DNA of 64,000 nt, from positions 432,503 through 496,502 of the forward strand of contig NZ_JAUDRH010000004.1 in assembly GCF_030381805.1 (NCBI RefSeq), read 5' to 3'. Position 1 is the stretch's first letter, and every line of letters starts with the position of its first letter. This stretch comes from Chlorogloeopsis sp. ULAP01. Its GTDB lineage: Bacteria; Cyanobacteriota; Cyanobacteriia; Cyanobacteriales; Nostocaceae. Below, one piece after another: positions 27,884-37,122 of the stretch. Below the pieces are notes generated by a model, which was not told the DNA's origin, ran no database searches, and saw nothing but the letters and a program-made list of their open reading frames with translations. Position numbers and translations under genes: made by a program.

Positions 27884-29926
27884 ATGTATAATAAAATGGC
27901 AGAAGTGCAAAAACAATTATTGTGTAGTCGCTACCAAATCCTCAGAGAATTAGGAAGAGGTGGGTTTGGGATAACTTATCTTGCCAAGGATGTGTTGTCT
28001 AACTTTTTGTGTGCCATAAAAAAACTAGATCCTCTCAGTGCTGATATTGAAACAGCCAAAAAATTATTTCATAGAGAAGTTAATATATTAAATAATTTAC
28101 AAGCCAATAAACTTATTCCTAAGTTTTTTAATTATTTTGAGGAAGAAGGTAATTTTTATCTAGTTGAAGAATATATAGAAGGTTTACCTTTGACTGAACT
28201 CCTTGATGAACAATGGACAGAGCAGGAGGTTCTTAATTTTTTACGACAGATTCTTGACGTTCTCGCATCTCTGCACAGAAGAAATATTATTCATCGAGAT
28301 GTCAAACCATCCAATTTGATTGTCAGGAATGAAAACAAACAATTTGTCTTAATTGACTTTGGCTCAGTCAAACAAGTTGATATTAGTTACCCATCTTTCC
28401 AATCACCACATACGCAAACAATGATTGGAACTCCTGGGTATGCTCCTCCAGAACAAATGGCAGGAAAACCACGTTTTAATAGCGATATCTATTCATTAGG
28501 TTTAACAGCAATCCAGCTACTTACTAAAATGCATCCCAGAGAATTGAGACGGGATGACGAAGACAAAATTGTATGGACTCATGAGTTTGTTATTAATAAC
28601 TCTTTAGCTGGGATTTTAACAAAAATGGTTTATAACAATCCTGAGCGACGCTACCAGTCTGTAGAAGAGGTTGTTAACGATTTGGGTAAAACTGAAATTA
28701 GCCCACCATTAACTCAGCCACCAACTTTTCAAACCTCAGAAACTCAAAGAAAAAAAACAATAAGCTTACCAAATATTAAACTTTGGCATATTCCTATCTT
28801 CTTAGCTACATTAGCAATTATAGTAACCTGTGTAGAAGTATTCAATCCTTTTTTAAGACCACTATATTTAACATATCAAGCTAATAGTTTACTCGACCAA
28901 CATCAAGCTGGTGCAGCACTTGAAAAATTTAATCACTTAAAAGAAATTCAACCAAATTCTGCTGAAGCATGGAAAGGAAGAGGGGATGCTCTGTTTGTAT
29001 TAGGGCGAGACTCGGCAGCTTTAGATTCTTATAACAAAGCGATTTCTCTCCAGCCACAAGATAAGAAAATACTGAATAAAATTTTAATTAATAAAGGCAA
29101 GTTGCTATATAGACAGCAAAAATATCAAGAAGCCTCAAATATTTATGACAAAGTACTCAGTAATGACCACAATAATCCGGAAGCTTTAAGTGGAAAAGGT
29201 TTATCTTTGTTAGCGTTGGGACAGAAAAAAGAAGCTTTAGAATACTTAGAGCAAGTGAGGCAAATCAAACCTGATGATCCAAGATTTTGGCAGGAAATAG
29301 GTTACACTGTAGAACAATTACAAGGACGACAAGCTGCAAGAATATATTTTGATGAAGCGTTGTCATCTTATGATGATCTGCTCAAAATTAGACGAAACAA
29401 TCCGATTATTTGGACGGATAGAGGAACGATACTCCTTAAATTAAATCGTCCGCAAGAAGCTCTTGATTCTTATGAAGAAGCTCTCAAAATAGATCGTGAT
29501 TTCTATGAGGCTTTAGTTGGTAAAGGTAATGCGTTGAGTGCTTTAGGACAACCGAGTAAAGCACTTTTTGCTTTTAGGCAAGCTAGTGAAGTACGCCCGC
29601 AAGATCATACAGTTTGGTATAATCAGGGGCTTTTACTGACACAAACCTTAAAAAATCATGAGGAAGCTTTAAAAGCTTTTGAGCAAGCGATCGCCCAGAA
29701 AAAAGATTTTTATCCTGCTTGGGTGAATAAATCATTAGTGCTACTAGAATTAGGACGCAACAGTGAAGCACTAGCTGCTATTGACGCAGCCAAAAACTTG
29801 CAACCTCAAGATCCCGATGTTTGGGATATTCGAGGAGATATCTTAAAGGAATTAGGAAATACTAAAGAAGCTAGCAATTCCTATAATACATCTCAAAAAT
29901 TGAGGTCTTCTTTAGAACAGCCTTAA
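27884..29926 (+). CDS. Serine/threonine protein kinase with C-terminal TPR repeats
   Basis: 680 residues. The kinase domain spans about residues 15-285: glycine loop LGRGGFGITYLA, Lys47 in CAIKKL, catalytic HRDVKPSN (137-144) and DFG (158-160), then GTPGYAPPEQ of the activation segment. A single transmembrane helix lies at about 308-326 (IPIFLATLAIIVTCVEVF). About eight TPR units follow (PNSAEAWKGRGDALFVLGRD and the like), which would be on the other side of the membrane. All catalytic residues are present. It starts at an ATG just after TAAGG, and a second ATG four codons later is possible. It is divergent from tpsB, so a role in controlling the exoprotein locus is conceivable but unproven. 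Confidence 0.93.
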   Translation: MYNKMAEVQKQLLCSRYQILRELGRGGFGITYLAKDVLSNFLCAIKKLDPLSADIETAKKLFHREVNILNNLQANKLIPKFFNYFEEEGNFYLVEEYIEGLPLTELLDEQWTEQEVLNFLRQILDVLASLHRRNIIHRDVKPSNLIVRNENKQFVLIDFGSVKQVDISYPSFQSPHTQTMIGTPGYAPPEQMAGKPRFNSDIYSLGLTAIQLLTKMHPRELRRDDEDKIVWTHEFVINNSLAGILTKMVYNNPERRYQSVEEVVNDLGKTEISPPLTQPPTFQTSETQRKKTISLPNIKLWHIPIFLATLAIIVTCVEVFNPFLRPLYLTYQANSLLDQHQAGAALEKFNHLKEIQPNSAEAWKGRGDALFVLGRDSAALDSYNKAISLQPQDKKILNKILINKGKLLYRQQKYQEASNIYDKVLSNDHNNPEALSGKGLSLLALGQKKEALEYLEQVRQIKPDDPRFWQEIGYTVEQLQGRQAARIYFDEALSSYDDLLKIRRNNPIIWTDRGTILLKLNRPQEALDSYEEALKIDRDFYEALVGKGNALSALGQPSKALFAFRQASEVRPQDHTVWYNQGLLLTQTLKNHEEALKAFEQAIAQKKDFYPAWVNKSLVLLELGRNSEALAAIDAAKNLQPQDPDVWDIRGDILKELGNTKEASNSYNTSQKLRSSLEQP

Positions 29927-30352
29927 TTAGGGAATGGGGAACAGCTACAGAGGACACGGGGATGCAAAGACGCAAAGACATTTTCACTCTCTTCCTGTGC
30001 TGTACAAGAAGGCGATCGCGCTATTGGTATACGCTGTGAATGATGGCTACTTAAATAGAATTCTTTGGCAACCGACTCAGCATTTGGACATAGTAAAATT
30101 TTCTACCTTTATTAGGACGCTAACAATTAACTGAACATGATATCGTAGCATCAGAGGTATGGCAGGCAGTAAGCATATCAATCAGGAATATTTAAACTAA
30201 AAGTAAGTTTTTAGCTACGGTTGCGTTGTTTTTAAGTGAGCTTCACAAACGATCGCAATCTCTAGAACGACTGCTCCCACTATGGAGTACGGCTTTTTTC
30301 CGCTTCAAAGGTATGATTCGTTAAGTAAAGTATTATCTAGGTTTATACAGAT
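29927..30352. other. 426-base gap before the aminotransferase gene; no gene supported
   Basis: Begins with G-rich phrases common between cyanobacterial genes (GGGGATGCAAAGACGC), carries one HIP1-like site and ends in the aminotransferase leader. A 66-codon plus-strand frame at 29934-30134 has no recognisable content. Confidence 0.45.
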
Positions 30353-31501
30353 ATGACACAAACAATTTCAATCAATAACAGTCAAAAATTGATTATTGAA
30401 CCTCTTTCCATGCCATCTCGCCTGCTGTTGGGGCCTGGCCCTTCAAATGCTCATCCTGCTATTCTACAGGCTATGAATACTCCCCCCGTAGGACATCTCG
30501 ATCCAGCATTTTTTGGAGTCATGGATGAGATTCAATCCCTATTGCGTTACGTCTGGCAAACGGAAAACTCCCTAACCATTGCGATGAGTGGTACGGGAAC
30601 ATCTGCAATGGAAGCAACCATCGCCAATGTCACAGAACCAGGTGATGTGGTGTTGGTGGGTGTAATGGGTTACTTTGGCAATCGTCTTGTCGATATGGCT
30701 GGACGATATGGTGCAGATGTACGCACCATTACAAAATCCTGGGGACAAGTTTTTTCGCTGGACGAGTTGCGTACTGCTGTTGAAACTCACCGCCCGGCGA
30801 TTCTCGCTTTAGTTCATGCCGAAACTTCTACAGGCGCTCGTCAACCTTTGGAAGGAGTGGGTGAGTTATGCCGTGAATTTGGGTGTTTGCTGCTATTAGA
30901 TACAGTGACAAGTTTAGGTGGTGTCCCCATATTTTTAGATGAGTGGGGAGTCGATCTAGCTTATAGCTGTAGTCAGAAAGGCTTAAGTTGTCCGCCTGGT
31001 GCTTCTCCTTTTACCATGAGTTCCCGTGCCTGGGAGAAACTGCACAAGCGCCGCACCAAAGTGGCTAACTTCTATTTAGACATGACGTTGTTAAGCAAAT
31101 ATTGGAGTAGCGATCGCATCTATCACCACACAGCACCAATTAATATGTACTATGCATTGCGCGAAGCACTGCGCTTGCTTGCCGAAGAAGGCATAGAAAA
31201 CTCTTGGCAGCGTCATCAACAAAATGTAGAGTATCTCTGGCAGCAATTGGAAGACTTAGGACTGAGCTTGCACGTTGAAAAAGAATATCGCTTGCCGACA
31301 CTGACTACAGTTCGCATTCCCGACGGAATTGATGGTAAAGCGATCGCACGTCAGTTGCTCTTAGAATACGGCATTGAGATTGGCGGTGGGTTGGGCGAAT
31401 TAGCCGGGAAAGTCTGGCGGATTGGATTGATGGGTTTCAACAGCCGTAAAGAAAACGTGGATCGACTCGTAGCAGCACTGCGGCAAGTGTTACCCAAGTA
31501 A
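30353..31501 (+). CDS. Class V aminotransferase, alanine/serine-glyoxylate aminotransferase type
   Basis: 382 residues with the whole family pattern: LLLGPGPSNAHPAIL near the N-terminus, SGTGTSAMEATIANVTEPGD (substrate and PLP phosphate region), LLLDTVTSLGGVPI with the cofactor Asp183, and the Schiff-base Lys209 in SYSCSQKGLSCPPG. The C-terminal domain ends with EIGGGLGELAGKVWRIGLMG. These PLP enzymes convert glyoxylate to glycine using alanine or serine, and in cyanobacteria they take part in photorespiratory glyoxylate disposal. The gene stands alone. The amino donor cannot be told from sequence. Confidence 0.93.
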   Translation: MTQTISINNSQKLIIEPLSMPSRLLLGPGPSNAHPAILQAMNTPPVGHLDPAFFGVMDEIQSLLRYVWQTENSLTIAMSGTGTSAMEATIANVTEPGDVVLVGVMGYFGNRLVDMAGRYGADVRTITKSWGQVFSLDELRTAVETHRPAILALVHAETSTGARQPLEGVGELCREFGCLLLLDTVTSLGGVPIFLDEWGVDLAYSCSQKGLSCPPGASPFTMSSRAWEKLHKRRTKVANFYLDMTLLSKYWSSDRIYHHTAPINMYYALREALRLLAEEGIENSWQRHQQNVEYLWQQLEDLGLSLHVEKEYRLPTLTTVRIPDGIDGKAIARQLLLEYGIEIGGGLGELAGKVWRIGLMGFNSRKENVDRLVAALRQVLPK

Positions 31502-31558
31502 TTCCGTTTCTCAAAAACATGGCTAAAAAATCATGTTTTAGAAATCCACCACAGATAG

Positions 31559-31611
31559 ACACAGATAAACCACGAGATAAATCATCCGTGTGCATCTGTG
31601 TTTATCTGTGT
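31559..31611. repeat. Inverted repeat after the aminotransferase gene
   Basis: Perfect 12-base arms ACACAGATAAAC and GTTTATCTGTGT with further imperfect pairing outside. It lies 58 bases after the aminotransferase stop and could form a transcript-end hairpin. The CACAGATAnACACAGATAAA phrase is a common bacterial intergenic repeat. The rest of the 356-base gap 31502-31857 holds nothing I recognise. Confidence 0.55.
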
Positions 31612-31857
31612 TCGTTATCATCATAAAATTCTTTAGGTGCAGCTAAGGTAAGTTCGGCTAATTCATATTAGGCGTGAATTAGTATAAAATGTGCGGCTAA
31701 TATAATAGCGAGTGCGGATTTACAAAAACTGCGCTCGTTTCTCCTTCTGTCTAAGCTAGACTGAAAAATAGCAGGAAACCAGACGGCAAGACTGCGATTA
31801 TTTAAGATATTAAGCAGTTCATCCGGCCAAAACTCAATTATTTTCGGCTATTAATTC

Positions 31858-32649
31858 ATGCTGCATCGCTTCTCAAAACAGGGCGTGATTTGTATCACCC
31901 AACCAAATCATGCTTGGCTTTCAGGACAACTAGCACAAGCTTGGGGCAATCAAACATTTGGTGAGCTTTTTCCTAAAAAAGAAGTTTGTTTGGGTGCAGA
32001 ACAACATGACATCGGTTGGCTAGGCTGGGAACAAGCCCCAACACTCAATCCGCAAACGGGCTACCCCCACAGTTTTAAAGAACTTACCACTCAAGTACAT
32101 ATAAATATTTGGTCGGGTGCTAGCAAATCCGCACTTCCTCTAAGTAGATATGCAGCACTACTCGTCTCGCTACATGGCACAAGACTATACGAAAAATACA
32201 CAAGCTGGCAAAATTCACCCACATCTACTCAAATTGTCCAGGACTTTTTACAACGTGAATATGCCTTTCAAAAGAAAATCATTGCGATTTTGAAAAATGA
32301 TGAATACTACGCACCTTACGTAACACCAGAAGTGATTGAACGTAATAGAAAGCTAGTTGCAACTTGGGATGCGCTTTCAATTATTTGCTGTCAAGGATTA
32401 AGCGATGACGAGGAAGTTACTAAAGTGCCGACGATTGATGGTGAAACAACATTAAAACTAAGCTTGATAGAAGAGAATGATTACCATCAGTGTATAGGCA
32501 TATATCCTTGGCCATTTCAGCAAGATGAAGTTACAGTAATTTATGAAGGACGGCTTTTGCAGCACTCTTTTAGTGATGAGCAAGCGATGCGAGAAGCTTT
32601 GATAGGAGATTGTTGGGTAAGTCTTAGTACTACATTGAAGGCAGAGTAA
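31858..32649 (+). CDS. DUF3891 family protein
   Basis: 263 residues. Family landmarks are VICITQPNHAWLSGQLAQAWG, the His/Asp pair in EQHDIGWLGWE, and LPLSRYAALLVSLHGTRLYE. The conserved His and Asp residues in helical surroundings recall HD-type metal-dependent enzymes, but that is only an impression. DUF3891 has no assigned function that I know of. There is no signal peptide or membrane segment. It ends 53 bases before the convergent caspase gene and has no obvious partner. Confidence 0.85.
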   Translation: MLHRFSKQGVICITQPNHAWLSGQLAQAWGNQTFGELFPKKEVCLGAEQHDIGWLGWEQAPTLNPQTGYPHSFKELTTQVHINIWSGASKSALPLSRYAALLVSLHGTRLYEKYTSWQNSPTSTQIVQDFLQREYAFQKKIIAILKNDEYYAPYVTPEVIERNRKLVATWDALSIICCQGLSDDEEVTKVPTIDGETTLKLSLIEENDYHQCIGIYPWPFQQDEVTVIYEGRLLQHSFSDEQAMREALIGDCWVSLSTTLKAE

Positions 32650-32702
32650 GGATCAAGAAACTTATTTTAGAGGCTTTCTTGCCTTCTCCTCATAGTCGTT
32701 AT

Positions 32703-34991
32703 TTAAAAACTTTCTCCCAAAATACGCTTCTTTAATTCTTCCGTTTTTTCGTAACTTAAACGATATACTTCTGGTTCATCTCTACCAACTATATGCCCTT
32801 GAACATAGCTTACACCTAATGCCTTGAGTCTATGCAAGCTAATAGGAGTATGCTCATCTACACCTTCTATAATTATCTGAGCCGGATTGAGATTATTGGC
32901 ACCAACAATTTCATGAACAAAACGAATAATAACATCACCGGGTTGATGATGTAGAATCTCACGGTCTATCTTGACATGGGATGGACTCAATCCTGCTAGA
33001 CGCGAAACAGAAGCATACCCTACTCCAAAATCATCTATTGCAAATCTAATTTTTAATTTACTTACATAATCCAGTAGTTTATTTTTGAAAAAGTTTAAAG
33101 GATTTTTGATCCGAATACTACCTTGATATTCTGGTAAAGCAGTTTTTTCAGAAATTTCTAATATTAAATTTCTGGGTGAAATTACTTTTGCTTTGAGAAT
33201 TTGACTTACTGTTTCAAAGTACGCTGATCTGATTAGAGATTCGGGGTAAACATTTACTGACAAAGGCACAATATCCCCTGCTCTCCTCTGTTTTGTTTTT
33301 CTCGCTTGACGATAGCTTTCGGTGGCAACCCTGAGAAAATGCTGATCCAGTTCAATAGTGAATCTAGGCCCCCAAAGTTCTGCTGCTTGAAATAAATCAG
33401 AAGGGGCTGTCAAACTTTCCGGGTTTCTCGCTAGAGCTTCCCAGCCACTGATAAATAAGTCTTCCGCATCCAGATGAATAACAGGCTCAAAGTGGACAAC
33501 CATTCTTTGGAGGCGTTCATAAAATAAATTAAATCTTCTTTCATATAAATTGACAGAAACAAAACCAAACGCTCTTTTCAAATCATCAATAATTGCTGCC
33601 TCAATCAATTCAGGCTGTAATAAGGATTTTTGAGTATATTGTTGATAAAATGTAGATAAAATTCTACTATATGCATCTCCTAGCAGATGAGAATCTCGGT
33701 GTATTCCACAAACAACCATTATTTCTTCTGCCAGTGAAGATATCAACGGGATAACTACAAATGCATTAGAAATACCTCTTTTGCATTCATGAATTTGATA
33801 AATACCATGACGAGCAGAGTTAAAAACCGATTGTTGCAAAATATTAGGTAGAATTTTTACTTTTAAATTATCAATATAATCTTGAAAATTATCTCCAATA
33901 AATTCACTTCTTGATTGCACCATCCAGGTATCCTGATTTTGATGTTGCAATATAAAGACAAAATCAGATTCGGAAATCTGTCGAATTATTTCAAGTAAGC
34001 GATTCTCAATCTTCAAATCAATATTTAAATTATTAAGTGATGAGTTTTTTGTCAAATTCTCATCTTTTAACCGGGTGATTAACTCGTTTATAAAAGATTC
34101 ATAAGGCTCAAGAAAATTATGTAGATAATAAGTTTGTGGATGTAAATTATTGATGTTTCCTAAAGTAAATTTGGCAAAGTTTATCTTATTTATGGTTGAT
34201 GGAGTCTTTGGCTGTTTATTTGTAGACCGTGTTTTTGCTAACTGAATCTTGTAGCCCTCTCTAACAGCATAAATGCCTGGTTTCATATTTGGTGCTACTT
34301 CCTGCACTCTCTTGCGGGCATACTCGTGCAGTTCATTGACGGAAATCATACCATCGTTATCTGTGTCAGCGGTACCTGTCTCAATTCCTTCTACAAGGTA
34401 ATGAGTGTAAATTGAGAAGCCTTCTCCTTTTTGCTCAAAAGAATACTGAGTGGCAGTTGAAGAAGTTAAAACTGCCCGTCCTTCTACTTCTAATGGTTTC
34501 TTGGTTTCTACTAGTTGATTTTTAATATCCAGGCTACCGTTGTCTTTAGCCTTCATGCCTTCTGCAAACGCACCGCTAAAGCAACAATCGAGAATAATGA
34601 CTTGCCGCCGAGAACGACTATTTTCCATCACATCATGGATCGTGCTGGCAGCAGTTGCGCTAGTTTTGATCAATTCTCCATTCCCATTTTTGTGGGTAAG
34701 GCTTGTTGCTAGGAAAAGCCTGCCGCTATCGTCTTTAATTCCGTGACCAGAGAAGTACAGTAGCACTAAATCATCTTTGTAGCAATTAGAAAATAATTTC
34801 TCAATCGCCTCTTCCATTGCTTGCCGTTGAGGATTTTCTAGAACTGTGATATCTGCCTCAGCAAAACCGCCCATATCTGGATGCTGCAAGACTCGCTGCA
34901 TAGCTTTGATATCTTGAATAGCGCCAGGCAACGGGTTTAAACTAGGCTCATCGTACTCACTCACCCCAATCAGCAAAGCAACTTTCGCCAT
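32703..34991 (-). CDS. Caspase-family (C14) protease fused to an EAL domain
   Basis: 762 residues in three parts. Residues 1-250 form a metacaspase-like p20 unit: ALLIGVSEYD, catalytic His83 in YFSGHGIKDD, catalytic Cys in ILDCCFSGAF (136-137). An EF-hand-like calcium loop DTDNDGMISVNEL follows at about 209-221. Residues about 325-450 look like a GAF-type sensor (FVFILQH....AFVVIPL). Residues about 490-740 are an EAL phosphodiesterase domain with its active-site set visible: EAL (518-520), Asn580, Glu612, DDFG (653-656), Lys674, Glu709, Gln731. EAL domains bind and hydrolyse cyclic di-GMP. The upstream EACC1-like gene ends 9 bases before this ATG, which has a GTAAGG site. I infer a nucleotide-gated protease. 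Confidence 0.9.
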   Translation of the reverse strand: MAKVALLIGVSEYDEPSLNPLPGAIQDIKAMQRVLQHPDMGGFAEADITVLENPQRQAMEEAIEKLFSNCYKDDLVLLYFSGHGIKDDSGRLFLATSLTHKNGNGELIKTSATAASTIHDVMENSRSRRQVIILDCCFSGAFAEGMKAKDNGSLDIKNQLVETKKPLEVEGRAVLTSSTATQYSFEQKGEGFSIYTHYLVEGIETGTADTDNDGMISVNELHEYARKRVQEVAPNMKPGIYAVREGYKIQLAKTRSTNKQPKTPSTINKINFAKFTLGNINNLHPQTYYLHNFLEPYESFINELITRLKDENLTKNSSLNNLNIDLKIENRLLEIIRQISESDFVFILQHQNQDTWMVQSRSEFIGDNFQDYIDNLKVKILPNILQQSVFNSARHGIYQIHECKRGISNAFVVIPLISSLAEEIMVVCGIHRDSHLLGDAYSRILSTFYQQYTQKSLLQPELIEAAIIDDLKRAFGFVSVNLYERRFNLFYERLQRMVVHFEPVIHLDAEDLFISGWEALARNPESLTAPSDLFQAAELWGPRFTIELDQHFLRVATESYRQARKTKQRRAGDIVPLSVNVYPESLIRSAYFETVSQILKAKVISPRNLILEISEKTALPEYQGSIRIKNPLNFFKNKLLDYVSKLKIRFAIDDFGVGYASVSRLAGLSPSHVKIDREILHHQPGDVIIRFVHEIVGANNLNPAQIIIEGVDEHTPISLHRLKALGVSYVQGHIVGRDEPEVYRLSYEKTEELKKRILGESF

Positions 34992-35000
34992 TTACCTACC

Positions 35001-35384
35001 TTACTTGTTGTTGAGAAATTCTTGGGCTTTTTGCATAGCAAATTCAAACTCTTCCTTACTACTTGCTTCTACGCTCATTTCTCTACCATCAGGAGCTTTT
35101 ACTGTCAGTTTAATTGGTTTATTGTTCAAGCGATCGCCCAAAAATCCAAACAATTTCTTGATATTTGCCGTACTGACTTCAGCCATCAGCAGTCCACTCA
35201 AAAAGCTGGCGATCGCTTTATTCCCCTCTGGTGGATTAGGATCGGGTACACGAGCAATTTCTTCGAGTTCATCTAGTTCTCGCATTTGTACTAACAGCTT
35301 TTTAACTTGCTCCTCTTTTTCTTCGTCGTTTAAGTCTGGATCGGCAAAGGCAATGATGAGTTTAATATTTGATGTAACTGCCAT
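35001..35384 (-). CDS. EACC1-like small protein (effector-associated constant component)
   Basis: 127 residues, no signal or membrane segment. The first part is acidic (DLNDEEKEEQVKKLLVQMRE then LDELEEIARVPDPNPPEG), followed by a small hydrophobic helix region (KAIASFLSGLLMAEVSTANI) and a final strand-helix unit (IKLTVKAPDGREMSVEASSK, EEFEFAMQKAQEFL). This layout matches the EACC1 family described by Aravind and colleagues in NTP-dependent and caspase- or trypsin-containing conflict systems, where it is the invariant small partner of a variable effector. It lies 9 bases upstream of the caspase-EAL gene on the same strand, which supports the assignment. Confidence 0.75.
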   Translation of the reverse strand: MAVTSNIKLIIAFADPDLNDEEKEEQVKKLLVQMRELDELEEIARVPDPNPPEGNKAIASFLSGLLMAEVSTANIKKLFGFLGDRLNNKPIKLTVKAPDGREMSVEASSKEEFEFAMQKAQEFLNNK

Positions 35385-35720
35385 ACTGCTGAATTTATTA
35401 TCTAAGTTTAAGATACAGTATTTACACTGATCAGGTTTTACTTTATATAAATCATTGCAATAGCTGACAGTTACGCAAAACGGAGATTTTTATTTACTTA
35501 GTTCAAACTTTTCTTTCAAAAGAATATTGGCTAGCGATCGCACATAACTTAAACCACTACTTCAACCACACCCAACTGATACCAATTCAAGATAGAAATA
35601 CGACAGATACTTAGGTTGGGTTATAGCTTGCTTCGTTGTAGGGGTACAAACTCAACCAAATGATTTTAATGATTTAATTGATTGGAATTATCTAGAATGC
35701 TTATAGAGTAAGGATTAAAC
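35385..35720. other. 336-base gap with nothing recognised
   Basis: The sequence between the EACC1-like gene and the tRNA gene must contain the promoter of the EACC1/caspase unit near 35385-35480. I see AT-rich DNA, one GCGATCGC and no open frame. Confidence 0.45.
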
Positions 35721-35806
35721 GGAGAGAGAGGGATTCGAACCCTCGTTGAAGTTGCCCCCAAACAGCATTTCCAGTGCTGCGCCTTCAACCACTCGGCCAT
35801 CTCTCC
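35721..35806 (-). tRNA. tRNA-Ser (anticodon GGA)
   Basis: On the minus strand the acceptor arms GGAGAGA and TCTCTCC pair. The anticodon stem-loop CAGCACTGGAAATGCTG presents GGA. A long variable arm typical of class II tRNA-Ser follows, and the T-loop reads GGTTCGAATCC. CCA is not encoded. The 86-base length fits tRNA-Ser. Confidence 0.95.
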
Positions 35807-35888
35807 AGGCGTCACGATCTACTATCGTACAATAGGTTTCGACAAACTGCAATCAAATTTTATCCAAAATCCCAAATCCAAGATCAAA

Positions 35889-36257
35889 ATGTCCCAGACA
35901 CACACCATTACAGTTCACGATCGCGCCAAAGGCACAAAATACACCCTAGAAGTTCCCGATGATCGCTACATCCTGCACAGTTGTGAAAAACAAGGGGTAG
36001 AATTGCCTTTTTCCTGTCGCAATGGCGCTTGCACGACTTGTGCCGTTAGAGTACTCAAGGGAGAAATTTATCAACCAGAGGCTGTCGGGCTATCCCTGGA
36101 GTTACGCAATTCTGGTTATGCCCTGTTATGCGTCAGTTACGCCCGTTCTGACTTGGAAGTAGAGACACAAGACGAAGATGAAGTTTATGAACTCCAGTTC
36201 GGACGCTATTTCGGTAAGGGTAAAGTCAGGGCAGGTTTACCGTTGGACGAAGAATGA
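35889..36257 (+). CDS. Plant-type [2Fe-2S] ferredoxin with C-terminal extension
   Basis: 122 residues. The cluster-binding motif is CRNGACTTCAVRVL (three Cys in C-x4-C-x2-C) with the fourth Cys in YALLCVSYARSD. The N-terminus (TITVHDRAKGTKYTLEVPDD) is the usual beta-grasp start. After the core comes a C-terminal extension of about 25 residues (ELQFGRYFGKGKVRAGLPLD) not found in photosynthetic PetF, so it is more likely one of the minor ferredoxins that serve as cytoplasmic electron carriers to specific reductases. It is monocistronic, divergent from the tRNA-Ser gene. Confidence 0.92.
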   Translation: MSQTHTITVHDRAKGTKYTLEVPDDRYILHSCEKQGVELPFSCRNGACTTCAVRVLKGEIYQPEAVGLSLELRNSGYALLCVSYARSDLEVETQDEDEVYELQFGRYFGKGKVRAGLPLDEE

Positions 36258-36354
36258 TAATCAATTATTAGTCATTGGTCAATGGTCATTGGTTAGTAGG
36301 GGCGGGTTTTGTTGAGCATCTTGCCGTTCAAACAGATAATTTATCTTCTAAACC

Positions 36355-36480
36355 CGCACGGCAGTCGCTACAACGGGGGAAACCCCCCGAAGTTCTGATC
36401 GGCGGAAGCCGCCGCACCCTTACGGGAAGCCGCCTCCGGCGTCTACAGACTTCTCTCCGCAACGCGCTGCCTCCCGTACA
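36355..36480. repeat. GC-rich dispersed repeat cluster
   Basis: Units with GGGAAGCCGC, CGGCGTCTACAG and short GC palindromes, of the same family as at 9110, 52090 and 60415, flanked on both sides by short TTAGTAG/TAACTA repeats. It fills the gap between the ferredoxin and nuclease genes (36258-36545). Confidence 0.75.
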
Positions 36481-36545
36481 CTGGTTAGTAGTTAGTAGAA
36501 TAACCAACAATTCACTACTATCTATTAACTACTAAAAAGTAATTC

Positions 36546-37067
36546 ATGAATAAAATCGTTATCTTATCCTGCCTATTACTTATACTCGTAGGTTGTCAAC
36601 TTCAAAATAAGCCTGAAGCAAAGGCACCGATGGAGGTAAAAGTCACACAAGTTGTCAGTGGGCAAACCATAGAAGTAATAGGGATAGGCGAGCAACCAAA
36701 TTTGATTTCTCAAGTGCGGTTGTTAGGTATCGATACTCCAGATTTACAACAGCGCCCTTGGGGCAATGCAGCCAGAGAACGCCTGCAAGAGCTAATTGGT
36801 GAACAACCTGTCAAGCTGGAGTTTGATGTAGAAGTCAAGGATCAATTTGGGCGCACTCTGGCTTACGTATGGAAAGATGGAGCGTTATTGAATGAACAGT
36901 TAACCAAAGAAGGACATGCTCTATTTGTAGCGCGATCGCCTAACCATAAATACGATCGCCGTCTTGAACGCGCTCAACAAAGAGCAAGACTTTTGGGAAT
37001 AGGTATTTGGAATCCAGAAAATCCCATGCGTTTTACTCCTGCTGAATTTCGCCGCCAATATCGTTAG
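36546..37067 (+). CDS. Thermonuclease (SNase-like) lipoprotein
   Basis: 173 residues. The N-terminus is a lipoprotein signal with lipobox LVGC (Cys at about 18). The rest is an SNase OB fold: VTQVVSGQTIEVIG, QVRLLGIDTPDL (active-site Arg retained; the Glu usually found after TP is Asp here), DQFGRTLAYVWKDG (second active-site Arg) and GIGIWNPENP at the end. Such enzymes degrade DNA and RNA with calcium outside the cytoplasm, here anchored to a membrane. The Glu-to-Asp change could lower activity if the alignment is right. No operon partner. Confidence 0.9.
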   Translation: MNKIVILSCLLLILVGCQLQNKPEAKAPMEVKVTQVVSGQTIEVIGIGEQPNLISQVRLLGIDTPDLQQRPWGNAARERLQELIGEQPVKLEFDVEVKDQFGRTLAYVWKDGALLNEQLTKEGHALFVARSPNHKYDRRLERAQQRARLLGIGIWNPENPMRFTPAEFRRQYR

Positions 37068-37122
37068 CAGGGAAAGTAGGAGAGTGGAAGCAGGGGAGCA
37101 GAGGGGGAGTATAAACAACTAA

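Noticed and set aside
29934..30134. 66-codon plus-strand frame after the kinase gene
   Set aside because: Begins in intergenic GGGGATGCAAAGACGC-type sequence, no family resemblance.
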